From Micromonospora sp. WMMD980 (GTDB lineage Bacteria; Actinomycetota; Actinomycetes; Mycobacteriales; Micromonosporaceae), in NCBI RefSeq assembly GCF_029626035.1, contig NZ_JARUBE010000003.1:3348001-3412000 (forward strand): 64,000 nt of DNA. The letters are read 5' to 3'. Positions 25,038 through 33,248 of this stretch are shown in pieces. Position numbers and translations under genes: made by a program. The notes under the pieces were generated by a model. That model was not told where the DNA came from, searched no databases, and saw nothing but the letters and a program-made list of their open reading frames with translations. How positions within the stretch are numbered: position 1 is the stretch's first letter; the number at the start of each line of letters is the position of its first letter.

Positions 25038-27026
25038 CCTGCGTTCCGCAGCTCGGCGTCGATATAGGCGGCGGATCTGGGCTGTGAGCTGGGCAAACAC
25101 CGGTAGGCCCGGTGACATGGCGTGTCACTAGGCGGCTGTGTTGTTGCAGGTCAGGCGGTTGCGGGTGTGGCGTGGAAGATCCGGGGCGGTTCGGTGATCT
25201 TCAGCTTGGTGAGCAGGGCCTTCTGGGGTTGGGACAGTTCGGTGCGCTGGGCGAAGGTGCCGGCGGGGCCGGTGAACACGCCCAGGTGTAGCCGGTCGAT
25301 CTCGGTGTGGATCGCGGTCCAGGTGCGGCCGGTCTCGGTTTCGGCGACCCGGATGAGCAGCAGGGCCAGCCAGCAGAGCAGGATGTGGGCGCGGATGCGG
25401 TCCTCGCGGCGGTGGAACACCGGGCGCAGGTCGAGGGTGGTCTTCATGTCGCGCCAGCCGCGTTCGACTTCGAGGAGCTGCTTGTAGCCCAGGGCGATGT
25501 CCTCGGCTGACAGTGTCGGGTCGGAGCAGCGCAGCAGGTACTTGCCGTCGAGGCGCTGTTCGGCCTTGACCTTGCCTTGGTCGAGGCGTAGCAGGCCCTT
25601 GGGGGTGACGCGCAGGAACCGGTTCAGGCCGGGTTTGGTGGAGATCACGCCGCGTAGCTCGGCGCGTTTGGTGGCCGGCAGCCGGTCGGTGTCGTCGATC
25701 AGGTCGGTGAGCTGGGCGATCAGCCGTTGGCGCACGGCGGCGTCGCGGTCGGCGGCTTCTGGGTTGTAGCAGATGACGAACCGGTCGTCGGTGTCGATGT
25801 TGACTTCCTTGACCTGCAGGTTGCCCGCGACGGTCGCGTAGCGGCCCTGTCTGGCGAGGGCGGCGTCGGCTTCGCTGGTGCCGGCGCGTAGCTTCTCGCC
25901 GAGGATGTAGTGCCCGCCGCCCTGTTGCAGGAAGCGGCGGTTCTCGGCGGAGGCGAACCCGCGGTCGGCGACCCAGACCACCCGGGCCAGGCTCCACTCG
26001 CGCATGTCGGTCTTGACCTGCCGGATCAGGGCGGAGTCGCTGGTGTTGCCGGGCCAGCACCACACCCGCACGGGAATGCCGGTGCGAGTGACGGCCATCC
26101 CGACCACGACCTGAGGCAGGTCGTCGCGGGAGTCCTTGCTCTTGCCATGGGTGCGGAACCCGGCCTGCTTGACCGCCGCCGGATCGTCCTCGGACACGAC
26201 CCGGCCCTGCTGGTCACGCCACAGCGGTTCGTCGGCCTCGTCGAGTTCGAAGTAGGTGCTGGTGGTGTCGAAGAACAGCAGGTCGACCTCAAGGTTGAGC
26301 AGGTCGGCGATCTGGTCGTAGACCCCGCGGGTCAACGCGGGCTCGACCTCGATCAACTGGTCCATCGCCCGGTAGCAGGCGTCGTCGGTGACATGCGGCA
26401 GGCCGGGCAGGTGCACGTCCTGGCAGACCCAGTCGGCGGCGGCCAGCTTGCTCGACGGGGCCAGGGCCCGGTTGGCGACCAGCGCGAACAGCACCCGCTC
26501 GACGTCGACCTCCCGGCGGGACGAGCCGACCAGCGGCCGCAGGACCGTGTCGACGCGCAGCCGGCGCCACAACCCGTCGAGCAACCACGCCCCACCCAGC
26601 GGACGGGACTCCAGGAACGACAAGCCTGCCGGCGCCGCCGCGGCCAGGGCGTCAGCCGGGCCGAGCAACCGCGACAACGCGTCGACCAGGCGGCGGATAC
26701 CGGCCACGTCGAGCTGATCCTCGCGGCCGAACGAGTACAACACCCGCGTCTTGGACGCCTTCGCGGCCGGGTCCCACTCGTTGTGGGCCAACTGCAGGTA
26801 GCGGATCCTCTGCCCGTCACGGGTCTTGCGGGTCGACGCTTTCACGTACACGAGGCACGACCGTACACCGACTATGGATCAACGCATAGATCGGCAGCTC
26901 AGCAAAGTCATCCACAGGCAGGCGTGTCACTAGGAGTTTTCGCCGTTCCCGCCAGACCGCAACACCCTGACCTGCACCTCCACACCACGACGCCGACTAT
27001 ATCGACACCGAGCTGCGGAACGCAGG
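25038..27026 (-). mobile_element. IS1634-type insertion sequence, copy 2
   Basis: Same length (1,989 bp), same ends and same orientation as copy 1. The flanking bases (left CCCTCT, right TCGCAG) are not repeated, so no target duplication is visible. This points to recombination or deletion at this copy after insertion. Confidence 0.92.
25151..26851 (-). CDS. IS1634-family transposase, copy 2
   Basis: A 566-residue transposase with the same predicted protein as copy 1 at 21601-23301. The gene is complete. See copy 1 for the catalytic motifs. The right end of this element lies only 78 bases from the partial tRNA-Val copy, so a past rearrangement brought the island border and the IS together. 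Confidence 0.95.
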   Translation of the reverse strand: MYVKASTRKTRDGQRIRYLQLAHNEWDPAAKASKTRVLYSFGREDQLDVAGIRRLVDALSRLLGPADALAAAAPAGLSFLESRPLGGAWLLDGLWRRLRVDTVLRPLVGSSRREVDVERVLFALVANRALAPSSKLAAADWVCQDVHLPGLPHVTDDACYRAMDQLIEVEPALTRGVYDQIADLLNLEVDLLFFDTTSTYFELDEADEPLWRDQQGRVVSEDDPAAVKQAGFRTHGKSKDSRDDLPQVVVGMAVTRTGIPVRVWCWPGNTSDSALIRQVKTDMREWSLARVVWVADRGFASAENRRFLQQGGGHYILGEKLRAGTSEADAALARQGRYATVAGNLQVKEVNIDTDDRFVICYNPEAADRDAAVRQRLIAQLTDLIDDTDRLPATKRAELRGVISTKPGLNRFLRVTPKGLLRLDQGKVKAEQRLDGKYLLRCSDPTLSAEDIALGYKQLLEVERGWRDMKTTLDLRPVFHRREDRIRAHILLCWLALLLIRVAETETGRTWTAIHTEIDRLHLGVFTGPAGTFAQRTELSQPQKALLTKLKITEPPRIFHATPATA

Positions 27027-27104
27027 TCGCAGTCGAGGGGCAATAGCGCGGAAGACCGTTACTGGCCGATCCGGGTGACGAGGCTTCCCCACTGCACGCA
27101 TTCA

Positions 27105-27150
27105 TGATGGGCGATACTGGCATCGAACCAGCGACCTCTTCGGTGTGAAC
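27105..27150 (-). repeat. Partial tRNA-Val copy (attachment-site scar)
   Basis: Read on the minus strand, these 46 bases match the 3' part of the tRNA-Val gene at 41293-41367, from the anticodon loop to the 3' end, with three differences (one in the CCA, giving TCA). The similarity continues more weakly leftward to about 27036 through a terminator-like hairpin. There is no 5' half, so it is not a working tRNA. This is the expected scar at the far border of an element integrated into a tRNA gene. Confidence 0.8.
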
Positions 27151-27234
27151 TCTCGGCGAGCAGGTTGGATCGGGCTCGATGCGAGGTCAACCGGCCTGAT
27201 GAGGCGCTTCTCGGGTCGGTTCGGCTGGCACGGT

Positions 27235-27258
27235 TGCTGTACTTCACTGCTGTACTTC
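27235..27258. repeat. Tandem 11-bp repeats near the left island border
   Basis: TGCTGTACTTC occurs twice (27235-27245 and 27248-27258) with a 2-base gap. The position, about 85 bases inside the partial tRNA, fits integrase arm-binding repeats. Confidence 0.45.
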
Positions 27259-27278
27259 TCGCCCTCGTGTAGCGCCGC

Positions 27279-28478
27279 TCAGCCGACCCCGAGCGTGGCG
27301 GCGAGCTTGGCGATCGTGGTCGGGGCGCGCGGGTCGCGGGCAACCTCGGCGAGGATGTCGCGGGCGGCTGGCCGGTGCGTGATCTCGCTCGGCGCGGTGC
27401 GTTCGGCCTCGGTCAGCATGCGAGCCGCGCTGCCCACGTCCCCGGCGTGCAGGCAGGCGCGGGCCATGTCGAGCAGGTGCGCGGCGCGGTGTTCGGCGGG
27501 TAGCCACCGCCAGCCGGCCCTCGCGGTGGCCTTCTCGTGCCAGGCGATCGCCTCGTCGGTGTCGCCGTTCTCCACGGCCACGGCGGCGCGAGCCACGTCG
27601 ACGGCGGTCGGCCCCAAAGCGGTGCGGTGATGGTCGCACCCGTCGCCGACCTGCTCCGCCATGCCGGCGGCCTCGTTGAGCAGTTCGCCGGCGGCGGATT
27701 CGTTGCCGTCCTGCGCCGCCGCCAGGCTGGCTTGGATGAGCAGGGTCCCGCACAGGGACAGCTCCGCCGGTGCGCCGTACTCAATCACGGGTGGAGCGAT
27801 CCGGTACGCGGCAGTGAGCATCACCGACTTCGCCTCCCGAGTCCGCCCGAGCGCGCGCAACACCTGACCGAGCTGCACGGCTGCCCCGGCCACCAACTCC
27901 CGGTCACCGGTGGCGGTGAGCATCGCCCGATCCACGGCCAGCCACGCCAGCTCGGCGTCACCGAGCTTGACCAACAGCGCGGCGGTGATCCGATACGCCT
28001 CCACCAACGACGCCCGGCCCGATTCCGGGGACTCGGCGTGGGTGCGCTGCGCGTTGACAAGCAATGTGAGCGCCAGGTCGATCACCTGCGGGTACCGGGC
28101 GTACTGGAACGTCGTCCACGCGTACCCCACATCCCGCAGCATCCGATCCACGGGCACCACCGGGCCGCCCGCTGGCTTGCCCAACGGGATCTCGTAGCGC
28201 GACAGCGCCGCCCTGATCCGCTCGGCGCCATCACCGCGACCCGCCGCCTCGACCGGTGCGGCGTCCCGGCCGACCAGAGCCGCAGTGTCGATACGAAGCA
28301 CGCGGGCGATCTCCTGAAGCGTCGACAGCTTGTCCAGCGACCGGACGCCGCGCTCGACCTTGTCGACCCAACTCTTCGACTTGCCGAGCCGGTCGGCGAA
28401 CATCTGCTGCGATAGCTTTCGCCGACCCCGCCAGTACGCCACCCGCCGCCCGACCGGCAACAGCTCAACGCTGCCCAC
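27279..28478 (-). CDS. XRE-type helix-turn-helix regulator with TPR-like domain
   Basis: A protein of about 399 residues starting at a GTG (28478). Residues about 8-65 are an XRE helix-turn-helix (VAYWRGRRKLSQQMFADRL, KSKSWVDKVERGVRSLDKL). The remaining 320 residues are helical repeats with TPR-like pattern (LVEAYRITAALLVKLGDAELAWLAVDRAM and similar), probably a ligand- or peptide-sensing domain. Such proteins are frequent on actinomycete integrative elements and secondary-metabolite loci. Its start overlaps the end of a small gene (28465-28635) and it is divergent from a second HTH gene at 28786, suggesting a regulatory switch of the island. Confidence 0.8.
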   Translation of the reverse strand: MGSVELLPVGRRVAYWRGRRKLSQQMFADRLGKSKSWVDKVERGVRSLDKLSTLQEIARVLRIDTAALVGRDAAPVEAAGRGDGAERIRAALSRYEIPLGKPAGGPVVPVDRMLRDVGYAWTTFQYARYPQVIDLALTLLVNAQRTHAESPESGRASLVEAYRITAALLVKLGDAELAWLAVDRAMLTATGDRELVAGAAVQLGQVLRALGRTREAKSVMLTAAYRIAPPVIEYGAPAELSLCGTLLIQASLAAAQDGNESAAGELLNEAAGMAEQVGDGCDHHRTALGPTAVDVARAAVAVENGDTDEAIAWHEKATARAGWRWLPAEHRAAHLLDMARACLHAGDVGSAARMLTEAERTAPSEITHRPAARDILAEVARDPRAPTTIAKLAATLGVG

Positions 28479-28635
28479 GACGCCACCGCCGATCCGGTAC
28501 GGCCCGGGTGGTTTCCTCCACAGGAATGCGATCCGCCTCCGCTTGGGCGAGAAGCCGCCGCTTCGCCGCCTCCCGCTCGGCCGCCTGAATCCGCTCACCC
28601 CGGCTCACCGCCGACTCGTCGCCCTTACGCGGCAT
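28465..28635 (-). CDS. Small basic protein upstream of and overlapping the XRE regulator
   Basis: A 56-residue highly charged protein (it begins MPRKGDESAVSRGERIQAAE and ends RRWRRGQR). GGAGGT lies 7 bases before the ATG at 28635, a strong ribosome binding site. The 3' end overlaps the GTG start of the XRE regulator by 14 bases, suggesting coupled translation. No family is recognised. It could be a partner or a leader for translation of the regulator. Confidence 0.55.
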   Translation of the reverse strand: MPRKGDESAVSRGERIQAAEREAAKRRLLAQAEADRIPVEETTRAVPDRRWRRGQR

Positions 28636-28785
28636 CCCCGCACCTCCGCCAGTAGAAGCGGCGGCACGTCGGCCGTCGCGGCTCCACAGTGACGTTGGAA
28701 TGTCATCTGCTGCGACGGCACAAGAGCCGACAATCAGGTCACTTAGCCGGCGACATTAAGGCGACACGGCGCTATGGTGACAGCC

Positions 28786-29535
28786 ATGGCTGCCCCCAAC
28801 ACCGCCCTACGGGCCGTCCGCACCGGAATGCGCATGAGCCAGGACGACTTCGCCCGCGCGCTCCAGGCCGCCGGCCACCGCGTCGGCGAACCCAACGACG
28901 CCAACAAACGACTCGTTCAGCGATGGGAGTCCGGCGCAATCGCCGCGCCCCGACCCGTCTACGCCCGCGCCCTGGAGGTCGTCACCGGGCTACCCATCTC
29001 ACTGCTCGGCTTCGACGCGGTGCCCGGCGGGCATGTTGCCGACGACGAACACGGCGGCCACGACCTGACCTCGCCCGTGTCCAGCCTGGCCACACCGACA
29101 CCGACGTCCAAGCCAACCACGACCCACCAGTCCTACGAAGGCGTGTGGCTCAGCCGCTACCAGTTCTACTCCAGCGGGCGGGGAGACTCCTTCGCCGGAC
29201 AACACTTCGTGGTGCTGCTCCAGCACGGCGATCGGCTCACCGCGCGCAGCCTGCCCGGCTCGGCGTCATCCTCTCTCTCGCTGGACCTGACCGTGGACGG
29301 TGCCGTCGTCACCGGCACCTGGGTCGAGCAGACCGACCCCACCGGCTACTACCGGGGTGCCCGGTACCACGGGGCGATCCAACTCATCGCCGAGCCAACC
29401 GGCCGACGGATGGCCGGAAAGTGGATCGGCTTCGGCAAGGACATGGACGTGAACACCGGCCCGTGGGAACTCGTCTTCCGCGATGCCTCAACGTCTAAGG
29501 CGACGCTTGATCGCTACAACACGTCGGCGACGTAG
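28786..29535 (+). CDS. Helix-turn-helix protein with C-terminal beta-rich domain
   Basis: A protein of about 249 residues. The N-terminal 75 residues are a helix-turn-helix (RTGMRMSQDDFARALQAAG, NDANKRLVQRWESGAIAAP, ARALEVVTGLP). After a Thr-Pro-rich linker (about residues 96-112) comes a domain of about 125 residues rich in strands (YEGVWLSRYQFYSSGRGDSF, VTGTWVEQTDPTGYYRGARYHG, GKWIGFGKDMDVNTGPWEL). This second part looks like a barrel that senses a ligand, unlike normal repressors. The start may be the ATG at 28774 instead. It is divergent from the XRE/TPR regulator. Confidence 0.75.
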   Translation: MAAPNTALRAVRTGMRMSQDDFARALQAAGHRVGEPNDANKRLVQRWESGAIAAPRPVYARALEVVTGLPISLLGFDAVPGGHVADDEHGGHDLTSPVSSLATPTPTSKPTTTHQSYEGVWLSRYQFYSSGRGDSFAGQHFVVLLQHGDRLTARSLPGSASSSLSLDLTVDGAVVTGTWVEQTDPTGYYRGARYHGAIQLIAEPTGRRMAGKWIGFGKDMDVNTGPWELVFRDASTSKATLDRYNTSAT

Positions 29536-29809
29536 GTCGCTGCTGGCTAGGGACCCCTTGACCCCTCGCTTGTAAGTTCTGGGCGCTTCGTCCGGGCGCG
29601 TCCGCGTACGACTCTGACGTCGGGCGTTGATCCCTAGCCCTCCCGGCCCGGCCCTCCGTGTCCGGCCCTGTTGCTGTCACCGTTGCTGTCGGCAGCAGCA
29701 GGGCCGCAGTTACCGTCAGCCACCGCGATGGCCGGCTGCTCGATCGGAGACCGCGGGCCGTAAGCTCTGCGACGCAGACGAGACCAGATCGACGACGGAC
29801 GTGACCGCG

Positions 29810-30018
29810 ATGATGGCAAGCACCAGGAAACATATCCCGTCAGCGGCCGCTGCCGCGCTACTGGCGTTCTTGCTGCCCACCACCGCGTGTACCTCGCAAG
29901 CCGCCACCCCGCCGTCGGCGACGTCCACGGCCTCCACACCACCCTCGCCAGTCATCCGTAAACTGCGCATGCCGGACACGCTGCTCGGCCTCCCGAGAAG
30001 CATGGACCGTATCGCCAC
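29810..30018 (+). pseudogene. Lipoprotein gene, 3' end removed by the IS3 element
   Basis: The frame begins at tandem ATG codons (29810, 29813) with a signal peptide and lipobox (AAAALLAFLLPTTACTSQAA), so the product would be a membrane-anchored lipoprotein. After a Thr-Ser-Pro linker it enters the left end of the IS3 element at 30019, about 70 codons in. No continuation of the frame is apparent to the right of the IS. Function unknown. Confidence 0.6.
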
Positions 30019-30067
30019 TGTGGTTCCCCTCGTAACGTGGAGGCCAGAGCTTGGGGGATAGAGGTTC

Positions 30068-30367
30068 ATGGCTGAGACGAGACGCCGGTTCGATCCGGAG
30101 TTCCGCGCGGGCGCGGTCCGGATTGTGCGGGAGACCGGGAAGTCGATCGCGCAGGTAGCGCGTGATCTGGGGATCAACAGCGGCACCCTGGCCAACTGGG
30201 TTCAGCAGGATCGTGCCGCTCGTGGCGAAGCCGCTGCCGGGCAGCTGGCCGAGGACGAGCGGGCGGAGCTGGCGCGGTTGCGGCGGGAGAACGCCGAGCT
30301 GGCGATGGAGCGTGATGTCCTCAAGCGATCCGTGGTCCTGTGGGGCAAGGAAGCGACGGGCCGGTGA
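30068..30367 (+). CDS. IS3-family OrfA
   Basis: A 99-residue helix-turn-helix protein that binds the IS ends. [20 protein letters not shown] and [20 protein letters not shown] form the DNA-binding domain, and the C-terminal [21 protein letters not shown] is the leucine-zipper helix used for pairing with OrfB. It overlaps the OrfB start by 4 bases (GTGA at 30364-30367). Confidence 0.93.
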   Translation: MAETRRRFDPEFRAGAVRIVRETGKSIAQVARDLGINSGTLANWVQQDRAARGEAAAGQLAEDERAELARLRRENAELAMERDVLKRSVVLWGKEATGR

Positions 30368-31254
30368 GCGTGGCCGCCTTCATCGTTTCCCAGAGGACCG
30401 AGCACGATGTGCCGCACGCGGTGGCCTGCCGGGCGTTGGGGGTGTCCGAGTCGTGGTTCTACAAGTGGCGCGACCGTCGGCCGACGCCTCGCCAGGATCG
30501 TCGGACCAGGCTGACGGACGCGGTCCGGCGCGTCTTCGACGCCTCGGGCGGCACCTATGGCAGTCCACGCGTCGGCGACGAGTTACGTGAGCAGGGCTGG
30601 CGGGTGTCGGACAACACGATCGCCGCGGTCATGGCTGATCTGGGCCTGGTCGCCAGAGCGAAACGGCGCCGGCGTGGGCTGACTCGGCAGGGCAAGCGGC
30701 CAGCCGCCCCGGACCTGGTCAAGCGTCAGTTCACCGCGTCCGCGCCGGACGTGGCCTGGTGCGGCGACATGACCGAGATCGCTACGCAGGAGGGCAAGCT
30801 CTACCTCGCCACCGTCATCGACCTGTACTCCCGGCGCATCCTCGGCTACGCCATGGGCGACCGGCACGACGCCGGTCTGGTCGTCGCCGCGTTGAACATG
30901 ACCGCGGTCACCCGTGGCGGCGACGTCGCCGCAGTGATCTTCCACAGCGACAGGGGCAGCGAATACTGCTCGGCCGACTTCGCCCGGGCGTGCGCCCGCT
31001 GAAAGGTACGCCAGTCGATGGGCCGGGTCGGCTCGTGCTTCGACAACGCCGTGGCCGAGGCCACCTTCCCCACCATCAAGGTCGAGTACGTCCACCGCCA
31101 CCAGTTCCGCACCCGTACCGAGGCCCGGCTGAAGATCGCCACCTGGATCACCGACTTCTACAACCGGCGCCGCCGCCACTCCGTCTGCGACGGACGCTCA
31201 CCGATCGACTACGAACGATCAACCATCCGCGTCCTGGAAAACCAGGCCGCATAA
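30364..31254 (+). pseudogene. IS3-family OrfB (integrase core) with in-frame stop
   Basis: About 297 codons encode the HTH_21 region (ACRALGVSESWFYKWRDR) and the rve integrase core with its acidic residues (VAWCGDMTEIAT, VIFHSDRGSEYCS, and the last Glu in FDNAVAEATFPTIKVE). A TGA at 31000-31002 replaces a sense codon in the segment DFARACAR-stop-KVRQSMGRVG. The frame is open on both sides, so it is a simple nonsense change lying between the second Asp and the Glu. The truncated protein would lack the catalytic Glu. Confidence 0.85.
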
Positions 31255-31446
31255 CCGAGTCCTCCACGATTCCAGGGGATTGACACGACGGGCCGATACC
31301 AACTCCTCGTCCGCCACCGGCCAAGTGTGGACCACCAGTCGATCGAACAAGATCCCCGCCCTCAAGCACACAACGCGGCATGAGCGGATATTCTCGCCGC
31401 TTCAGGCGCCAGTAACGTAGACCAGCGAACGGTACGGTCTCACGTC

Positions 31447-32205
31447 GTGGGAGATTCACCGTTCGGTGTGCGGTTGTGGCGCCTGTTGTCGCAGCGGCGG
31501 CCTACGTTTGACACGTCGATCGAGCAGATGCAGGCCGTCCTGACCCGGGAGGCAGGTGTCCCAAATGATGAGCTCGTAGCGGTCATCGACAACAACGCTG
31601 CGCCGAGCCCAGACCTCGTCCGGAAACTGGCGCCGGCACTCCGTATCCATACCGCCGACCTTTTCGTCATCGCTGGGATGCCGGTGCCGGACGACCTGGC
31701 CTCGGCCTGGCCAACGTCGCCGTGGAATGTGGGTTCGGTCATCCGACACGCCGCCCGGATGGACGCAGACCAGCGGGACCGGTTGAAGGCGCTGGTCAGG
31801 TCCCTGCCGGTGCAACCGCCGGATGAGTCCCAGTCGGCCGACGACTACCCGGACACCCCTGGAGCGCTGCTGCTGCGCCTGCTGCGCAACCGCAACATTC
31901 ACCCACAGAACGCACAGATCCTCCAGGTTGTGGGAAACGGTCCGTACGTTTCCGACTCCACGGTCGCGATGCTGGGCCCAGGCAAGGCGACCATCACCCC
32001 GCAGTACGTGACGGCGTTCGCGCACCTGCTCGGCTATCCGCCCGGCGACATGGTCGCGCTGACCGGGATCGGGCCGGTCGTCGAGGACGCGAGGCCACAC
32101 CCGGCGAGCGCGGAGATCGCCGCGCTGGCCTGGCACGCCCGGCTGCTCAACAGTAAGCAGTTGAGCCAAGTGATCAAGGCAGCCGATGCCATGCGGCACG
32201 CCTGA
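31447..32205 (+). CDS. Hypothetical HTH-like protein with two similar halves
   Basis: A 252-residue soluble protein. Each half contains an XRE-like helical unit: SIEQMQAVLTREAGVPNDEL with SPDLVRKLAPALRIHTADL in the first, and LLRLLRNRNIHPQNAQILQV with TITPQYVTAFAHLLGYPPGDM in the second. The C-terminus (ALAWHARLLNSKQLSQVIKAADAM) is helical. No enzyme motif is seen. Proteins of this kind are found in actinomycete genomes and mobile islands and are presumed to be regulators. It starts at a GTG without a clear ribosome binding site and lies just after the IS3 element. Confidence 0.65.
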   Translation: MGDSPFGVRLWRLLSQRRPTFDTSIEQMQAVLTREAGVPNDELVAVIDNNAAPSPDLVRKLAPALRIHTADLFVIAGMPVPDDLASAWPTSPWNVGSVIRHAARMDADQRDRLKALVRSLPVQPPDESQSADDYPDTPGALLLRLLRNRNIHPQNAQILQVVGNGPYVSDSTVAMLGPGKATITPQYVTAFAHLLGYPPGDMVALTGIGPVVEDARPHPASAEIAALAWHARLLNSKQLSQVIKAADAMRHA

Positions 32206-32345
32206 AAATCCGCCGTGGACGCCCTCAACCTAACGGAACTCGACATCGACACCCGCTGTCTGCGGCATGCGCGGATGGTGCGCCCCCCGCCTCGACGCGG
32301 CCGCTAGGTGATGGCTCGGCGTTGACCTGGTTCCATGGGGCCGGG

Positions 32346-32627
32346 TTACGCCCCTTCGGCGCCCCAGCGTCCGAGCGCGACGATTGCCTCTCGTAGTGCG
32401 AGCCCGCGCTCCGTCAGCGCGTATGCACGTGTGTTGTGCCGAAGTGGAAGACGGGACAGCACGCCGGCCGCCTCGAGCTCGCGCAGGCGGGTCGCGAGCA
32501 TGTTCGTCGGCGCTCCGAGGTCGCGTTGCAGGTCGCCGTAGCGCTGCGGTCCGTCGAGCAGCCGCTCCACGATGAGCAGTGCCCAGCGGCTGCCAACGAT
32601 GTCGAGTGCCGCGGCAAGGTTGCTCAC
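32346..32627 (-). CDS. Short HxlR-type winged-helix regulator
   Basis: A 93-residue winged-helix protein: LDIVGSRWALLIVERLLDGPQRYGDLQRDL, then TNMLATRLRELEAAGVL and a wing with YALTERG. It lacks the N-terminal Cys of many HxlR proteins. The start overlaps the VOC gene stop by 4 bases (ATGA), so it is translated with it. The palindrome at 33037-33053 ahead of the operon is the likely operator, giving self-regulation. Confidence 0.85.
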   Translation of the reverse strand: MSNLAAALDIVGSRWALLIVERLLDGPQRYGDLQRDLGAPTNMLATRLRELEAAGVLSRLPLRHNTRAYALTERGLALREAIVALGRWGAEGA

Positions 32628-33028
32628 CCGGCCGGATCGATGCTCGGCTTCATCCAGAACGGTGAGTAGTGGTAGCCGTCGAGGTCATCGAACTGGCGCT
32701 GGTACATGAAGGGGTAGTCGTCGGTGTCGCCGATCCGTCCGCCGGCGGCGCCGGCCCGCTCGACGAGCGCGTCGACCGCCTCGCGGCTGCTGAGATCGAA
32801 CGAGACGGTCACTTTGGAGGGAGTGTCCGCTCCGCCCACCAGGTCCTCGACGCCGCCGACGCTCGCGTACATCTCCCGGCTGCCGAGCATGACGTACTGC
32901 TCGGGCGCGATCGCGAAGCACGACACGTTGTGATCCGACATCTCGGCGTTGAGCGTCCAGCCGAGAGAGGTGTAGAAGGCGGTCGCGCGCTGCACGCTCT
33001 CGACCGGGCAGGTGATGAACAGGCTCAT
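32624..33028 (-). CDS. VOC (glyoxalase/bleomycin-resistance fold) protein
   Basis: A 134-residue single-unit VOC protein. It starts LFITCPVESVQRATAFYTSLGW, with the core strands CFAIAPEQYVMLG and a C-terminal DLDGYHYSPFWMKP. The metal ligands expected of a glyoxalase are incomplete (a His in the first strand is missing), so it may bind or alter a small molecule by another route. It forms an operon with the HxlR-type regulator and is preceded by an exact palindromic operator 8 bases ahead of its start. Confidence 0.85.
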   Translation of the reverse strand: MSLFITCPVESVQRATAFYTSLGWTLNAEMSDHNVSCFAIAPEQYVMLGSREMYASVGGVEDLVGGADTPSKVTVSFDLSSREAVDALVERAGAAGGRIGDTDDYPFMYQRQFDDLDGYHYSPFWMKPSIDPAG

Positions 33029-33036
33029 GGCGGCAT

Positions 33037-33053
33037 ACTTGCAAATTGCAAGT
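33037..33053. promoter_or_regulatory. Operator palindrome for the VOC-HxlR operon
   Basis: ACTTGCAA-A-TTGCAAGT is a perfect 8-bp inverted repeat around a single A, ending 8 bases before the VOC start codon. It fits the operator size and position of HxlR-family repressors. Confidence 0.7.
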
Positions 33054-33248
33054 GATCCGTCAAGGACCGCCCACCACCAGTTGACGCCGGCAACCGGCGA
33101 CCTGCCATGGCAGTGGGTACTGCTCGGCGGCGCTCTCTCATCAAGCTACGAGTGCCCGCAGGTGTGCTGGCTCTGGCGATCCAACGCGTAGGGCGCGCCG
33201 GGCAGCGGCGCACACGCTCGACGGCGGATCCGGACGATCCACTGCGGC

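Larger units (their letters stand above)
30019..31286 (+). mobile_element. IS3-family insertion sequence
   Basis: A 1,268-bp element with imperfect terminal repeats of 25 bp: left TGTGGTTCCCCTCGTAACG at 30019 and its partner ending TTGACA at 31286; the inner GTGGAGG matches perfectly. It encodes OrfA and OrfB. No flanking duplication is clear. OrfB carries an in-frame stop, so the copy is probably inactive. Confidence 0.85.

Noticed and set aside
21488..27026. Composite transposon formed by the two identical IS copies
   Set aside because: Copy 1 has its own 5-base target duplication inside a hydrolase gene, and the outer flanks of the pair do not match. Two separate events with later deletion explain the data better.
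27105..27150. A second working tRNA gene
   Set aside because: Only the 3' half is present, with a changed CCA end and no acceptor partner strand.
31000..31002. Selenocysteine or programmed readthrough at the TGA in IS3 OrfB
   Set aside because: There is no selenocysteine element in view and no reason for Sec in an integrase core. A nonsense mutation is simpler.
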